Notes: a model not told the origin generated them from the sequence alone. DNA of 64,000 bases from Flavobacterium oncorhynchi (GCF_002217355.1 NZ_MUHA01000006.1:152819-216818), one strand, 5' to 3'; counted from the first letter of the stretch, positions 45,671 through 54,656 are shown. Program-made: numbers and translations.

Positions 45671-48600
45671 CTAGAAACCTACATTAAGACCTAATGTAAA
45701 TACAGATGAGTTGGCTGGCACGTTTTGATCTTTTCCAGAATTAATTGAATTTCCGTTTATTGAAATCTCAGGATCTGAACCTCTGTATTTAGTCCAAGTC
45801 AATAAATTTGATCCCTGAGCATATACTTTTGCAGATGAGATGTATTTATTAATCAATTCATTTTTAACTGGAATTCTGTAACTTAAAATGATGTTTTTAA
45901 GTTTTAAATACGATCCATCTTCCACATAAGCTGAGTTGCTTGATGAGAAACCTCCAGAAAAACTGTCGCCATACACTAATTTTGGAACATCAGTAACTTG
46001 CCCTGGTGTTGTCCAACGGTCTTTTATGAAAGTTCCGTTGTTAAAAAAGCGTTGATCTGATAAAGTAGATCTTGTACCGTTGTATAATTTGTTTCCTCCA
46101 GAAAAAGTAAGTCCAATCGTTAAGTCGAAATTTCGATAGGATAAATTATTATTCAAACCACCGTAATAAGTTGGCAAAGACGGGCCTTGAATACGTCCGT
46201 CACGATAGTTGTCGATTGCAGGAGCTGCGGTGCCGTTTAAATAGGTAAAAGCCTTTGTAAGTGCATTGTATTGCACCTCTTCATTATTTGCATTTACATA
46301 AACTCGGTTTCCGTTTTCAGGATTTACGCCAGTCGTTGGAACCGCAAAAATAGAACCTACAGAATAACCTTCTCTAGTAATATTTTGAATTCCGAAAGTG
46401 CTTAGAGCTGTTGGATAAATATCGCCGTATCCTCCAAGAGAAGTAACTTTGTTTTTGATCGTAGATAGATTCAAACTCGCATTCCACTGAAAATCGTTGT
46501 CATCAATAATATTCGCATTCACAGTAAGCTCAAAACCTTTATTGTAAAGAGAACCTACGTTTGCAGCAATAGAGTTGTTCGGGATTCCTTGCGATAATGC
46601 CTGAGGAGCATTTAAAATTAAATCGTTGATATTGTTTTTATAATAATCTGCTTCAATGGTAATACGATTATTGAATAAAGCCAAATTAACTCCAAAATCA
46701 AACTTTTTGCTGGTTTCCCATTTTAAGTTAGAATTTCCAGATTGAGAGAAGTTAAGAGTTGGCACTCCGGCGTAAGTTCCTGCTGTATATTGCGACAACG
46801 AAGCATAATCGTTCAATTCGCTGTTACCCACAATTCCGTAGCTGGCGCGCACTTTAAACGCATTCAGCACTTCTTTGATAGACGAGTTTTTATAAAAATC
46901 TTCTTCAGATATATTCCATCCTACAGAAGCACCTCCAAAATTCCCCCATTTATTACCGCTTGCTAATGCTGATAATCCGTCTCTTCTGAAGTTAAGATTC
47001 AGTAAATATTTTTTGTCGTAATCGTAAGCAATACTGCTGAAATAAGAAAGTAATACATTTTCAGTTTGAACAGATATTCCTGGGCTTATAGTTGTAAAAC
47101 CGCCTTGAAAACTGGTAAAAAACGGATCTGTAAGTCCTGTTTTTATTGCTCCCCATCCATCAATTGTTCTAACATTTTTTTCTTGTCCTAAAAGCGCTTT
47201 TAAATTATGTTTTTCGTTAAATACAATAGAGTAGGTAAGTGTATTTGTCCAGTTTGATCTTTGGTATTTTGTGTTCGAATTGGTAGCCGCTCCTTTGGTT
47301 GAAAAACCGTCACCGCTGTAAGGGTTTCTGAATTCTTTGTTTTCGACAACAAAATTGTTAATACCGTAAACAGTCTTAAATTTTAAGTTTTTAAGGATTT
47401 CAAGTTCAGCATAAACACTTCCGATAAAAGTATTGTTTTCAGAAGTATTTTTGTCTAAATCTAAAATCGTCTGTAGGTTGTAAGCATTAAAAACGCCTAA
47501 TGATGGACTATTTGGACCATATCCAATATTTCCGTTGGCTGGATTTATGTTGTATGAACCATCAGCATTATAAACAGAAACGTTTGATGGCAAAATATAA
47601 GTAAGTCTTCCAAGCGGCTGTAATCCTATGTATTGTGTATTAACACTGTTTCCAGATGAAGAAGCAACAGAATTAGGAGCCGAAGAACCCGAATTTGGTC
47701 CTGAATTCAACGTATTATTATAAGAGAAATTAGTTCCTAAAATAAACGAATTAGTTACCTTTTGTTCAAAGTTTAGTCGAATTCCCTGTCTTTTAAATTC
47801 GTTTGTTTTCAAAATACCATTTTGATCTGAATAGTTTGCCGATACAAAATAGTTGGTAGAATTTGTCGCGCCAGAAAAACTCAAATTGTGGTTTTGAGAA
47901 ACACCTGTATGATAAGCAACATCATACCAATTGGTTTCTTGTGTAGATCCGTCAGCATTTTGTCCTAGAGCAAAACCAGGTGTAAGTCCGGCATTTGTTC
48001 TTGCTTCATTTTTGATGGTTACATAATCCTGAGCGTTTAAAAGTTTTGGTAAATTATTGGCTTTGTTCCAGCTTACCCAAACATCATAATTGATATTTAC
48101 TTTTCCTTTTTTTCCTTTTTTAGTTGTAATTACAATAACTCCATTTGCTGCACGCGAACCATAAACTGCCGCAGCCGATGCGTCTTTTAAAACATCGATA
48201 GATTCAATATCATTCGGATTAATATCTGATAATGGATTATTGCCAATTGCTCCGCCTGCAGTTCCTGTAAATACGGTTACTCCATCAACAATAATAAGCG
48301 GATATAACGAACTGGTGATAGAGTTTATTCCTCGAATTCTAATAACTGGCGTATTGTTTAGCGAACCGCTTGGCTGTACAATATTTAGTCCTGATGCTTG
48401 ACCACCTAATAACTGGTCAAAACTTTGTGCAGGACGATTTGCTATTTGTTTAGCATCGATTTTTGCAGTAGAACCTGTAAAGGTTTTTTTTGCCGAAGTT
48501 CCGTATCCTACAACAACAATTTCGTCTAATTTTTCGACTTGTTCAGTCAGCTTTATTACAATTGGACTTCCATCTACTACAACTTCTTTAGAAAGATATC

Positions 48601-48856
48601 CGATATAGCTGATTTGTAAAGTGTAAGGAAATTTTTGACCTGTTTGAAAATAAAATTTTCCGTCTAAATCTGTTTCTACGCCGTGAGTGGTTCCTTTAAT
48701 GTTTACAGAAGCACCAATAATAGGCTGATTGGTTATTTGATCTACTATGGTTCCATTTAGTTTAGATTGAATTGTCGGCTCTGTGTTTTGAGCTTTAATC
48801 CCAACCGAGATAAACAAAATGCTAATCCATAAAATAAGTTTTGTACTTTTTTTCAT
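45671..48856 (-). CDS. SusC-family TonB-dependent receptor of sulfur operon A
   Basis: A 1061-residue outer-membrane transporter: signal peptide to about 22, carboxypeptidase-regulatory-like domain (about 33-112, GTIVDQITNQPIIGASVNI), LDEIVVVGYGT, a plug with IRIRGINSI and VLKDASAAAVYGSRAANGVI, and a barrel ending GLNVGF. The N-terminal ~110 residues are closely similar to the SusC of operon B (FYFQTGQK-PYTL, ITNQPIIGAS), so the two are paralogues. It is preceded by a ~460-base leader and a well-formed promoter shared with operon B. It imports the operon substrate together with SusD. Confidence 0.95.
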   Translation of the reverse strand: MKKSTKLILWISILFISVGIKAQNTEPTIQSKLNGTIVDQITNQPIIGASVNIKGTTHGVETDLDGKFYFQTGQKFPYTLQISYIGYLSKEVVVDGSPIVIKLTEQVEKLDEIVVVGYGTSAKKTFTGSTAKIDAKQIANRPAQSFDQLLGGQASGLNIVQPSGSLNNTPVIRIRGINSITSSLYPLIIVDGVTVFTGTAGGAIGNNPLSDINPNDIESIDVLKDASAAAVYGSRAANGVIVITTKKGKKGKVNINYDVWVSWNKANNLPKLLNAQDYVTIKNEARTNAGLTPGFALGQNADGSTQETNWYDVAYHTGVSQNHNLSFSGATNSTNYFVSANYSDQNGILKTNEFKRQGIRLNFEQKVTNSFILGTNFSYNNTLNSGPNSGSSAPNSVASSSGNSVNTQYIGLQPLGRLTYILPSNVSVYNADGSYNINPANGNIGYGPNSPSLGVFNAYNLQTILDLDKNTSENNTFIGSVYAELEILKNLKFKTVYGINNFVVENKEFRNPYSGDGFSTKGAATNSNTKYQRSNWTNTLTYSIVFNEKHNLKALLGQEKNVRTIDGWGAIKTGLTDPFFTSFQGGFTTISPGISVQTENVLLSYFSSIAYDYDKKYLLNLNFRRDGLSALASGNKWGNFGGASVGWNISEEDFYKNSSIKEVLNAFKVRASYGIVGNSELNDYASLSQYTAGTYAGVPTLNFSQSGNSNLKWETSKKFDFGVNLALFNNRITIEADYYKNNINDLILNAPQALSQGIPNNSIAANVGSLYNKGFELTVNANIIDDNDFQWNASLNLSTIKNKVTSLGGYGDIYPTALSTFGIQNITREGYSVGSIFAVPTTGVNPENGNRVYVNANNEEVQYNALTKAFTYLNGTAAPAIDNYRDGRIQGPSLPTYYGGLNNNLSYRNFDLTIGLTFSGGNKLYNGTRSTLSDQRFFNNGTFIKDRWTTPGQVTDVPKLVYGDSFSGGFSSSNSAYVEDGSYLKLKNIILSYRIPVKNELINKYISSAKVYAQGSNLLTWTKYRGSDPEISINGNSINSGKDQNVPANSSVFTLGLNVGF

Positions 48857-48931
48857 TCTTGGTAATAGGTTTTTGTAATTAAAAAATGCACAAAGAGGTT
48901 CGTTTAAACCCTTGTCTACATTCTTTTATTT

Positions 48932-48980
48932 TAGTGATAAATATTCTTTAATTCTGTCTCATTTCTGTTGCCGCAGAAAC
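48932..48980 (-). promoter_or_regulatory. Conserved leader element: CGGCAA-loop hairpin plus TTTATCACTA box (copy A)
   Basis: The minus strand has GTTTCTG-CGGCAA-CAGAAAT, a seven-pair stem with a six-base loop (48961-48980), followed by TTAAAGAATATTTATCACTA. The same order with the same loop is found in the other sulfur-operon leader (63548-63597), although sequences around it differ. No U-run follows, so it is not a plain terminator. It may be an RNA sensor part or protein-binding site. Confidence 0.55.
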
Positions 48981-48984
48981 GTGT

Positions 48985-49017
48985 TTACGTGTAGTTGAAA
49001 TGGTTGTTTTTTGTCAT
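48985..49017 (-). CDS. Possible second leader ORF, 10 codons (copy A)
   Basis: ATG-initiated ORF reading MTKNNHFNYT and stop, ending four bases before the conserved hairpin. It has the same length and position as the Cys-rich ORF at 63605-63637 in the other leader, but no Cys codons. Support is positional only. Confidence 0.25.
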   Translation of the reverse strand: MTKNNHFNYT

Positions 49018-49196
49018 GTTTGTTGGTGTTAGTTATTATTTTGATGATTTATGGTTATGATACAAGAATCCTTATTGATGCAAAAAATATTGAATCAAAA
49101 CGATTGAATTATGTCAGTAAGAAACCTAAGGTTTTAAGAAAATTGTTTTTAAGGTTTTGCAGAAAAAACAATTAAAAACGAAATGTTGATGTAGAA

Positions 49197-49214
49197 TTAA
49201 CAACAGAAGCACAT
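49197..49214 (-). CDS. Cysteine-rich mini leader ORF, Met-Cys-Phe-Cys-Cys (copy A)
   Basis: Six codons, ATGTGCTTCTGTTGTTAA, encode Met-Cys-Phe-Cys-Cys and stop. I checked each base on both strands. It is the first AUG downstream of the operon A promoter (about 105 bases from the predicted start). The same ORF with one synonymous Cys-codon change is the first AUG of the operon B transcript. The AUG lies in the 3' arm of a hairpin. Three of five residues are Cys, a rare amino acid, in front of genes for sulfur uptake and cysteine metabolism. By analogy with known leader peptides, ribosome stalling at Cys codons may report low charged tRNA-Cys; this is inference. Confidence 0.6.
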   Translation of the reverse strand: MCFCC

Positions 49215-49236
49215 ATAACGAAAAGTGTTATAGGTA
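49210..49236 (-). promoter_or_regulatory. Hairpin covering the mini-ORF start (copy A)
   Basis: Arms 49210-49219 and 49227-49236 pair at nine of ten positions (one mismatch) around a seven-base loop; the AUG of the Met-Cys-Phe-Cys-Cys ORF is in the 3' arm. The copy in operon B has the same pairing, with U-G replaced by C-G at the base of the stem. Confidence 0.55.
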
Positions 49237-49325
49237 TACTTTTTAGGAAGAATAAAAGATGATATGCTAACGGTTGTTTTCAAAATACAGTTGTTTATAG
49301 TTTTAAACTCTACTAATTCTATAGA

Positions 49326-49357
49326 CAAAGTTAAATTTAATATAATAAAAACCAAAA
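49326..49357 (-). promoter_or_regulatory. Promoter of sulfur operon A
   Basis: Minus strand: -33 box TTTTGG (TTTG at 49353-49356) and -7 box TAACTTTG (49326-49333), about 19 bases apart. Promoter and flanks match operon B almost base for base (TTTTTATTATATTAAA spacer), so the two operons are probably co-regulated. Confidence 0.8.
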
Positions 49358-49461
49358 GTTTTTTAATTTTTATTTAAATGTTTAGAAAACAGATACTTAT
49401 AAAACGATTGAAATTTGTGTTTAATCAATTGGTTTATAGTTGTTTATGAAATTATTAATTG

Positions 49462-49523
49462 AAATAAAAAAAGACAAAAAAATAAGTTTGGGAGATCTTT
49501 TTTTACTTATTTTTCTGTCTTTT
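49462..49523 (-). terminator. Strong terminator ending sulfur operon B
   Basis: A 19-base-pair stem with one mismatch (49469-49487 with 49505-49523; arms AAAAGACA...ATAAGT and the complement) and a 17-base loop, ending in a minus-strand U-run. It lies 105 bases after the sulfatase stop and upstream of the operon A promoter, so it separates the two units. Confidence 0.75.
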
Positions 49524-49627
49524 AATGTTTTATGAAATGCAAAAACTGCTGTTTTGATCTTTAAATTAGTTAATGAAAGTTCTAGTTGGTAGAAAAATCA
49601 GCCTCAATCTGCTTTTAATTTTAAAAA

Positions 49628-51283
49628 TTATTTTTTTAACGAGGCACCGCCGGGCATAACTTCCGTTTTTAATTTAAACTTACTGTATTCAATAACACCT
49701 GTTTTATCAGCCCAGTCAAAATATTTTGCGGAGAGATCATTTACAATTCCAGGATTTTGCTGTGCAACATTATTTGTTTCGCCGCGATCTGTTTCAAGGT
49801 CGTAAAGTTCCCATTGATAGGTAGGATATGTTGAAACCAGTTTCCATTTTCCGTCTCTTACCGCTCTGTTTCCAGCTCTTTCCCAAAATAATGGAGCACC
49901 ACGATTTACTTCAGAAACATTGTCGAACAAAACTGGAAGCAAACTTTTCCCCGCTAACGGATTTGAGTTTACGCCATTATAAGCAGCGGGATAAGTAATT
50001 CCTGCCAATTCATAAAAAGTAGGAGCAAGGTCAATAATATGTCCCGTTCCTTTATCGATTCGTCCTGCTTTTATTTTTGATGGATACCAAGCGATAAACG
50101 GCGAACTAAAACCACCTTCGTGCATATTGTTTTTATACTGCTGCAGTGGAGTGTTCGACAAGTAAGCCCAGTTTTGCTCTTGATAATCAAACGATCCCGA
50201 AGTTCCAACCGGCCCGTCATTTCGAACTAAACCTCGCCCTAAAGGATTGTAAGTATTAAAACCGCCTTGCGCACCATTGTCTGAAATAAAAATAATTAAA
50301 GTGTTTTTATCCTTTTTTAAAGCTTTCAATTTGTTTAATACTTTTCCAACGTTTTGATCCATGTTGTCAACCATAGCGGCGTAAACCTCCATTTTCGCCT
50401 TCCAAAATTGTTTTTCATCATACGACAATTTACTCCATTCAGGAACTTCTGGATCTCTAGGAGCAACCGTCTGATTGGCGGGTAAAATTCCGTTTGCTTT
50501 AAGTTTTTCAATTCTTTTTTCTCTTAAAACATCCCAGCCCTCGTCAAATTTTCCTCTGTATTTAGCAATATCAATTGGTTTTGCCTGCAAAGGCCAATGC
50601 GGAGCTGTAAAAGCGAGATACAAAAAGAAGGGTTTATTTTCTTTGTTTTGCTCATCAAGAAAAGTGACGGCATTATTTCCTATTTCATCTGTAAAATAAT
50701 ACGAATCGTCTTTTGGATGTAATTCTTCATTATTGCGAATTAATTTTACAGGATATGGCGTTTTTCCAAAAGGCAGAGGTTTGGTATCAAAATAGTTTGA
50801 AGCGCCTTTTAAAATGCCATAAAATTTATCAAAACCTCTTTGGTTTGGCCATTGCGATTGATCTTCAGATCCTACGTGCCATTTTCCAGAAAGTAAAGTA
50901 CTGTAACCGCCGGAACGGAAAACTTCACCTAAAGTCAATGATTCTTTATTTAAATAACCTTGGTAAGCAGGAAGTCCTAAATTGATATCAAAAAATCCCA
51001 TTCCCGCTTTATGCTGATATTGTCCCGTAAGTAAGGAACCACGAGTTGGTGCGCAAATCGAGTTATTGTAAAATTCGCGTAAACGCAAACCTTCGCTGGC
51101 GAGTTTATCGAGATTGGGTGTTTTAATTTCGGAACCATAATTTCCTAAATCAGAATAGCCCATATCATCAACCATTATTAAAATAATATTGGGTTTTGTG
51201 GTTTCTTGAGTTGTTTTGTTTTGTGCCGAAACTAAAGCTGCTGCGACGAACAGGAGATTTAGTGTAATAAGTGTTTTTTTCAT
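49628..51283 (-). CDS. Exported sulfatase (CAPTR-type), last gene of operon B
   Basis: A 551-residue periplasmic sulfatase with a signal peptide to about residue 20 (VSAQ). The formylglycine-forming site is C77 in CAPTRGSLLTG (C-x-P-x-R); the calcium-site Asp pair is in LIMVDDMGYSD, and the later Asp-Asn pair in FISDNGAQGG, with APHWPL for the substrate His region. It hydrolyses sulfate esters and releases sulfate. Cys must be converted to formylglycine by an anSME-type or FGE-type enzyme, and neither gene is in the window. It lies 209 bases after the YeiH-like gene. The closest described relatives are arylsulfatases; the true substrate is unknown. Confidence 0.93.
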   Translation of the reverse strand: MKKTLITLNLLFVAAALVSAQNKTTQETTKPNIILIMVDDMGYSDLGNYGSEIKTPNLDKLASEGLRLREFYNNSICAPTRGSLLTGQYQHKAGMGFFDINLGLPAYQGYLNKESLTLGEVFRSGGYSTLLSGKWHVGSEDQSQWPNQRGFDKFYGILKGASNYFDTKPLPFGKTPYPVKLIRNNEELHPKDDSYYFTDEIGNNAVTFLDEQNKENKPFFLYLAFTAPHWPLQAKPIDIAKYRGKFDEGWDVLREKRIEKLKANGILPANQTVAPRDPEVPEWSKLSYDEKQFWKAKMEVYAAMVDNMDQNVGKVLNKLKALKKDKNTLIIFISDNGAQGGFNTYNPLGRGLVRNDGPVGTSGSFDYQEQNWAYLSNTPLQQYKNNMHEGGFSSPFIAWYPSKIKAGRIDKGTGHIIDLAPTFYELAGITYPAAYNGVNSNPLAGKSLLPVLFDNVSEVNRGAPLFWERAGNRAVRDGKWKLVSTYPTYQWELYDLETDRGETNNVAQQNPGIVNDLSAKYFDWADKTGVIEYSKFKLKTEVMPGGASLKK

Positions 51284-51450
51284 TTGAGTTGATATTTTAA
51301 TGCATTGGAAATGGCAGGTGAAACTTTGATAATGCTTATGTTTATGCTAGTTAGCTCATTCTGTTATGCTTGGCGATAACAATAATGAATATTTTTATTA
51401 TTGGCTATATGTTTTATTTTGAGTGAAACGACTTTCATAAACAATCCAAA

Positions 51451-51472
51451 CTATGTTTCTAGGTGTTAAAAA
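51451..51472. repeat. Half copy of the ACACATAGAAACATAG inverted-repeat element
   Basis: CTATGTTTCTAGGTGTTAAAA differs by one base from the right arm of the element at 54698-54843. No left arm is nearby, so this is a truncated or decayed copy upstream of the sulfatase gene. Confidence 0.5.
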
Positions 51473-51492
51473 AATAAACATTTAGGATTAAA

Positions 51493-52755
51493 TCATTTAC
51501 TAAACAGTAAAAAAGCAATAAGCAGCGTTATAATCACATTGAATAATTGTGCGATTAAAAAGGCATATAAAGGTTTTCGGCTGTTGTTGTTTAATAAATC
51601 TTTAAAATTGGTTTCGAGACCAATACTTGTAAAAGCCAAGGCAAACCAAATTCCCTGCAGATTTTTTAAACTGTCTTTTACTTCATCTCTAGTTTCGGCT
51701 GTAAGCAGGAAAGAAAAGAGTAGAGATGCTGCAATAAAACCAATTACGAATTTAGGAAAACGTTCCCAGATTACTTTTAAGGTTGGTTTAGATTTTGCAG
51801 TTTCAGCCGACGAATTATGCGAGTAAGTCCAATAAACCGATATGGCAAAAGCAGCAATTCCTAATAATACGTTTTGAGAGAATTTTACAATAGTACTGAT
51901 TTTTAAAGCAGTTTCACCAACTAACGAACCCGAAGCGACAACTGCGCCCGAAGTATCAATGCTTCCGCCCAGCCATGCTCCGGTAACTTCTTCCGGAAAA
52001 TTAAAATATTTGGCAATTATAGGCATAAAGATCATCATCGGAATTGCGGTTACCAATACAATCGAAATAACATAAGAAAGCTTTTTTGAATCGCCTTTTA
52101 TGGCACCCGAGGTGGCTATGGCAGCAGAAACTCCGCAAATCGAAACAGCACTAGAGATCATCATCGTTAATTCGTCGTCGACTTTTAGTTTTTTACACAG
52201 CCAAAAAGCAAAATACCAAACGGATAAAACGACAACCAAAGCCTGAATTAATCCTAAAGAACCTGCTTTTAAAATGTCTGAAAAAATAACACTGGTTCCT
52301 AATAAAACCAATCCGATTTTGACAAATACTTCGGTAGAAAGAGCCAATTTAAACCAGTCTGGAAGTTTAAAAAAGTTGCTGATGGCTAAACCAATAATTA
52401 AACTGAAAATTACAGCTTCTAGATTTAACGCTTTTACTTCAGTATTTCCTGCGATTATTAATGCAATAACGGTTAGCAGGTAAACTATTGGAAAACCTAA
52501 CAGAAAGTGTTTTACCGATTTTCCGATTAAAAATGCTCCAAGTGCTCCAATGATAATTAAATATAAAAATTGAAATAAGAGGATTTTGAGGTTTGCAGAG
52601 TCGAAAACATCAGTAAGTAAATCAGTTTGATTTGACCATTTGAAAACGGGAACTTCGGGAAGAAAAACAAATAACGAAAGTCCGATTATAATAAATCCGA
52701 GAATAACGACGGCCCAATCTTCGTGAATGGTGAATGTTTTGGTATGGGTTGACAT
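51493..52755 (-). CDS. YeiH-family putative sulfate/sulfite exporter
   Basis: A 420-residue inner-membrane protein with about ten helices of the PF03601 (UPF0324/YeiH) family: recognisable are GLAISNFFKLPDW, KIGLVLLGTSVIFSDI, SSAVSICGVSAAIATSGAI and the acidic-Gly motif GAWLGGSIDTSGAVVASG. Members are proposed to move sulfate or related anions. In operon B it sits among three sulfatases and would keep free sulfate or sulfite in balance; direction is not known from sequence. The 281 bases upstream are filled by palindromic repeats, so its linkage to the sulfatase upstream is less certain. Confidence 0.88.
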   Translation of the reverse strand: MSTHTKTFTIHEDWAVVILGFIIIGLSLFVFLPEVPVFKWSNQTDLLTDVFDSANLKILLFQFLYLIIIGALGAFLIGKSVKHFLLGFPIVYLLTVIALIIAGNTEVKALNLEAVIFSLIIGLAISNFFKLPDWFKLALSTEVFVKIGLVLLGTSVIFSDILKAGSLGLIQALVVVLSVWYFAFWLCKKLKVDDELTMMISSAVSICGVSAAIATSGAIKGDSKKLSYVISIVLVTAIPMMIFMPIIAKYFNFPEEVTGAWLGGSIDTSGAVVASGSLVGETALKISTIVKFSQNVLLGIAAFAISVYWTYSHNSSAETAKSKPTLKVIWERFPKFVIGFIAASLLFSFLLTAETRDEVKDSLKNLQGIWFALAFTSIGLETNFKDLLNNNSRKPLYAFLIAQLFNVIITLLIAFLLFSK

Positions 52756-52770
52756 TGTTTATTTTATTAT

Positions 52771-53008
52771 CCTAACAGGTTTTCAAAACCTGTTAGGTAT
52801 TTAATTTTTTATTGCTTTTTTTGAATTACCTCAAGCTTTAGCTGGAGGTAGAAGTTTATGGATAAAAGGTTTTAGCCGAATAGAAAGTTTGGCTAAAGCC
52901 TTCTCTTTTTCCAATTTTGAACCTCCAGCTAAAGCAGGAGGGAATTCATTTCTTTAGCAAAACATATATTCTTCTAGATACCTAACAGGTTTTTTAAAAC
53001 CTGTTAGG
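52771..53008. repeat. Composite palindromic intergenic element (CCTAACAGG and GCTAAAGC families)
   Basis: Two near-identical perfect palindromes, CCTAACAGGTTTT / AAAACCTGTTAGG (52771-52797 and 52981-53008), flank an imperfect inverted repeat: CCTC-rich GCTTTAGCTGGAGG (52828-52849) against CCTCCAGCTAAAGC (52921-52942). Between these arms is a third small hairpin (GGTTTTAGCC / GGCTAAAGCC). It fills the gap between the YeiH-like and sulfatase genes. It looks like nested dispersed repeats; a third relative of the palindrome is at 23435-23457. Confidence 0.6.
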
Positions 53009-53036
53009 ACATCTAAATTTCGGTTTTGCTTATAGG

Positions 53037-54656
53037 TTACAAATCGACAAAGTATTTTTGTTTGCCAAAATCAAATTCGTAATAGGTTAAATTTGGCCAA
53101 AGGGGTTTAATTAGTCCTTTTTCCCAGTTTTGTAAAGCATTTTCTAATTCTTTTACTTTTTGCTGATTTTGCTGAGCGAGATCTTTTGTCTCCGATTTGT
53201 CTGAGGCAAGATTGTAAAGCCATTTTTCATGTGTTTTTCCACTTATGATTAATTTCCAATCGCCGCTTCTTATGGCTTTTGCATCGCCCGAACGCCAGTA
53301 TAAATCTTTGTGTGCGATTTTGTTTTCATTTACAGTTTTTACTAAATCAACACCATCATAAACTCGGTCTTTTGGTAAATCTGAATGTATGGCAGCGGCA
53401 ATCGTGCTAAAAATATCCAATGTGCTTACAGGAGTTTTATAGATCGCGTGCGGTTTGATTTTTCCCTTCCACGAAAGTGCAAAGGGAACGTTTACTCCGC
53501 CTTCAAAATGAGAAAATTTTCCCGCTTTTAATGGAGCGTTTGTAGAGGCAAAAGTGTAATCGGCTCCGCCATTATCACTGGCAAAAAAGATTAGTGTATT
53601 ATCTTCGAGACCTTCTTTTTTTACTTTTGCTCTAATTCTACCTATGGCATCATCAAGCGCACTGATCATAGCAAAATAAACACGTTTGTTTTCGTCTTTC
53701 ACATTCGGGAAACGATCGTAATATTTTTTACGAACTTGAAATGGCGTGTGCGGTGCATTGAACGGAACATAAAGCAAGAAAGGTTTCGTTTTATTTTTAT
53801 CAATAAAAGCTTCAGCTTCATCTGCAAAAGTTTCAGTTAAATACGCTTTATTATGAACTATTGTAGTATCACGACGAATTTGTCCAATGCCGACACGACC
53901 TTTTCCCCAAATCATTTTATCGGTAAAATCTTTGTGATGATGGTTAATAATATCTGGATTATCATCTTCGGGAGTATAAAGCGAAAACGCCTGATAAAAT
54001 CCGTAATGATAATCGAAACCACGATCTAAAGGAAAAAATCCTTTATTGTGTCCAAGATGCCATTTTCCAATAATTGCGGTGCTGTAACCTTGTTTTTTGG
54101 CAAGATCAGCAAATGTAATTTCAGATTGTGGTAAACCTTGAGTGGCTATCGAAGCTTCATTCGGATACTTTATTTTTGGATTTAACCGCCAGTTATTGGT
54201 ATTGATTAAATATTTAAAACCATAATATTCTAAGTTGTTTTTAGGATAACGATCTCCGGGTTGATATTCATGTCCGAAACGTTCCTGATAACGCCCCGTT
54301 AAAATTCCCGCTCGCGACGGCGAACAAATAGAAGCCGAAACATAACCGTCTTGAAATGTAACTCCCGACGCTGCCAGAGAATCGATATTTGGGGTTGGTG
54401 TAGATTTTCCTCCGTACAACGAAATATCATATTTTCCCAAATCATCAGCAAGGAGAATAATAATATTTGGCTTTTTGAAAGTGCTGTCTGCTGGAACTTT
54501 TTCAGCTAGAAAGTTTGTTTTTCCTTCAAGCAGTTTTTTGTCTGGTTGTATTAGAGTTCCATCTGTATTGATGGGCCAGAATAAAAAGGCTGCGAAAATA
54601 AGAAGCACTATTAAAATGGATAGTATAATCTTGGATGTTTTTTTATAGGCTGCCAT
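53037..54656 (-). CDS. Membrane-anchored sulfatase (CSPSR-type) of operon B
   Basis: With the ATG at 54656 the product has 539 residues and begins with a single N-terminal anchor helix (about 9-28, IILSILIVLLIFAAFLFWP). The GTG at 54707 would add 17 residues and run into a repeat element, so I reject it. The formylglycine site is Cys111 in CSPSRAGILTG. Other sulfatase marks are LLADDLGKYD, the substrate-site PFNAPHTPFQ and FFASDNGGADY. It probably faces the periplasm. It is the second of three sulfatases of the operon and differs clearly from the others, so it likely cuts a different sulfate ester. Confidence 0.92.
   Translation of the reverse strand: MAAYKKTSKIILSILIVLLIFAAFLFWPINTDGTLIQPDKKLLEGKTNFLAEKVPADSTFKKPNIIILLADDLGKYDISLYGGKSTPTPNIDSLAASGVTFQDGYVSASICSPSRAGILTGRYQERFGHEYQPGDRYPKNNLEYYGFKYLINTNNWRLNPKIKYPNEASIATQGLPQSEITFADLAKKQGYSTAIIGKWHLGHNKGFFPLDRGFDYHYGFYQAFSLYTPEDDNPDIINHHHKDFTDKMIWGKGRVGIGQIRRDTTIVHNKAYLTETFADEAEAFIDKNKTKPFLLYVPFNAPHTPFQVRKKYYDRFPNVKDENKRVYFAMISALDDAIGRIRAKVKKEGLEDNTLIFFASDNGGADYTFASTNAPLKAGKFSHFEGGVNVPFALSWKGKIKPHAIYKTPVSTLDIFSTIAAAIHSDLPKDRVYDGVDLVKTVNENKIAHKDLYWRSGDAKAIRSGDWKLIISGKTHEKWLYNLASDKSETKDLAQQNQQKVKELENALQNWEKGLIKPLWPNLTYYEFDFGKQKYFVDL

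Larger units (their letters stand above)
48857..49325 (-). promoter_or_regulatory. Long 5' leader of sulfur operon A
   Basis: About 460 bases separate the predicted transcription start (near 49319) from the SusC start. The first third (to 49197) is conserved with the leader of operon B and contains the five-codon ORF at 49197-49214 and its hairpin. The middle has no obvious match. The last part contains a conserved hairpin block (48932-48980). Leaders this long are unusual for SusC genes and suggest control after transcription begins. Confidence 0.6.
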
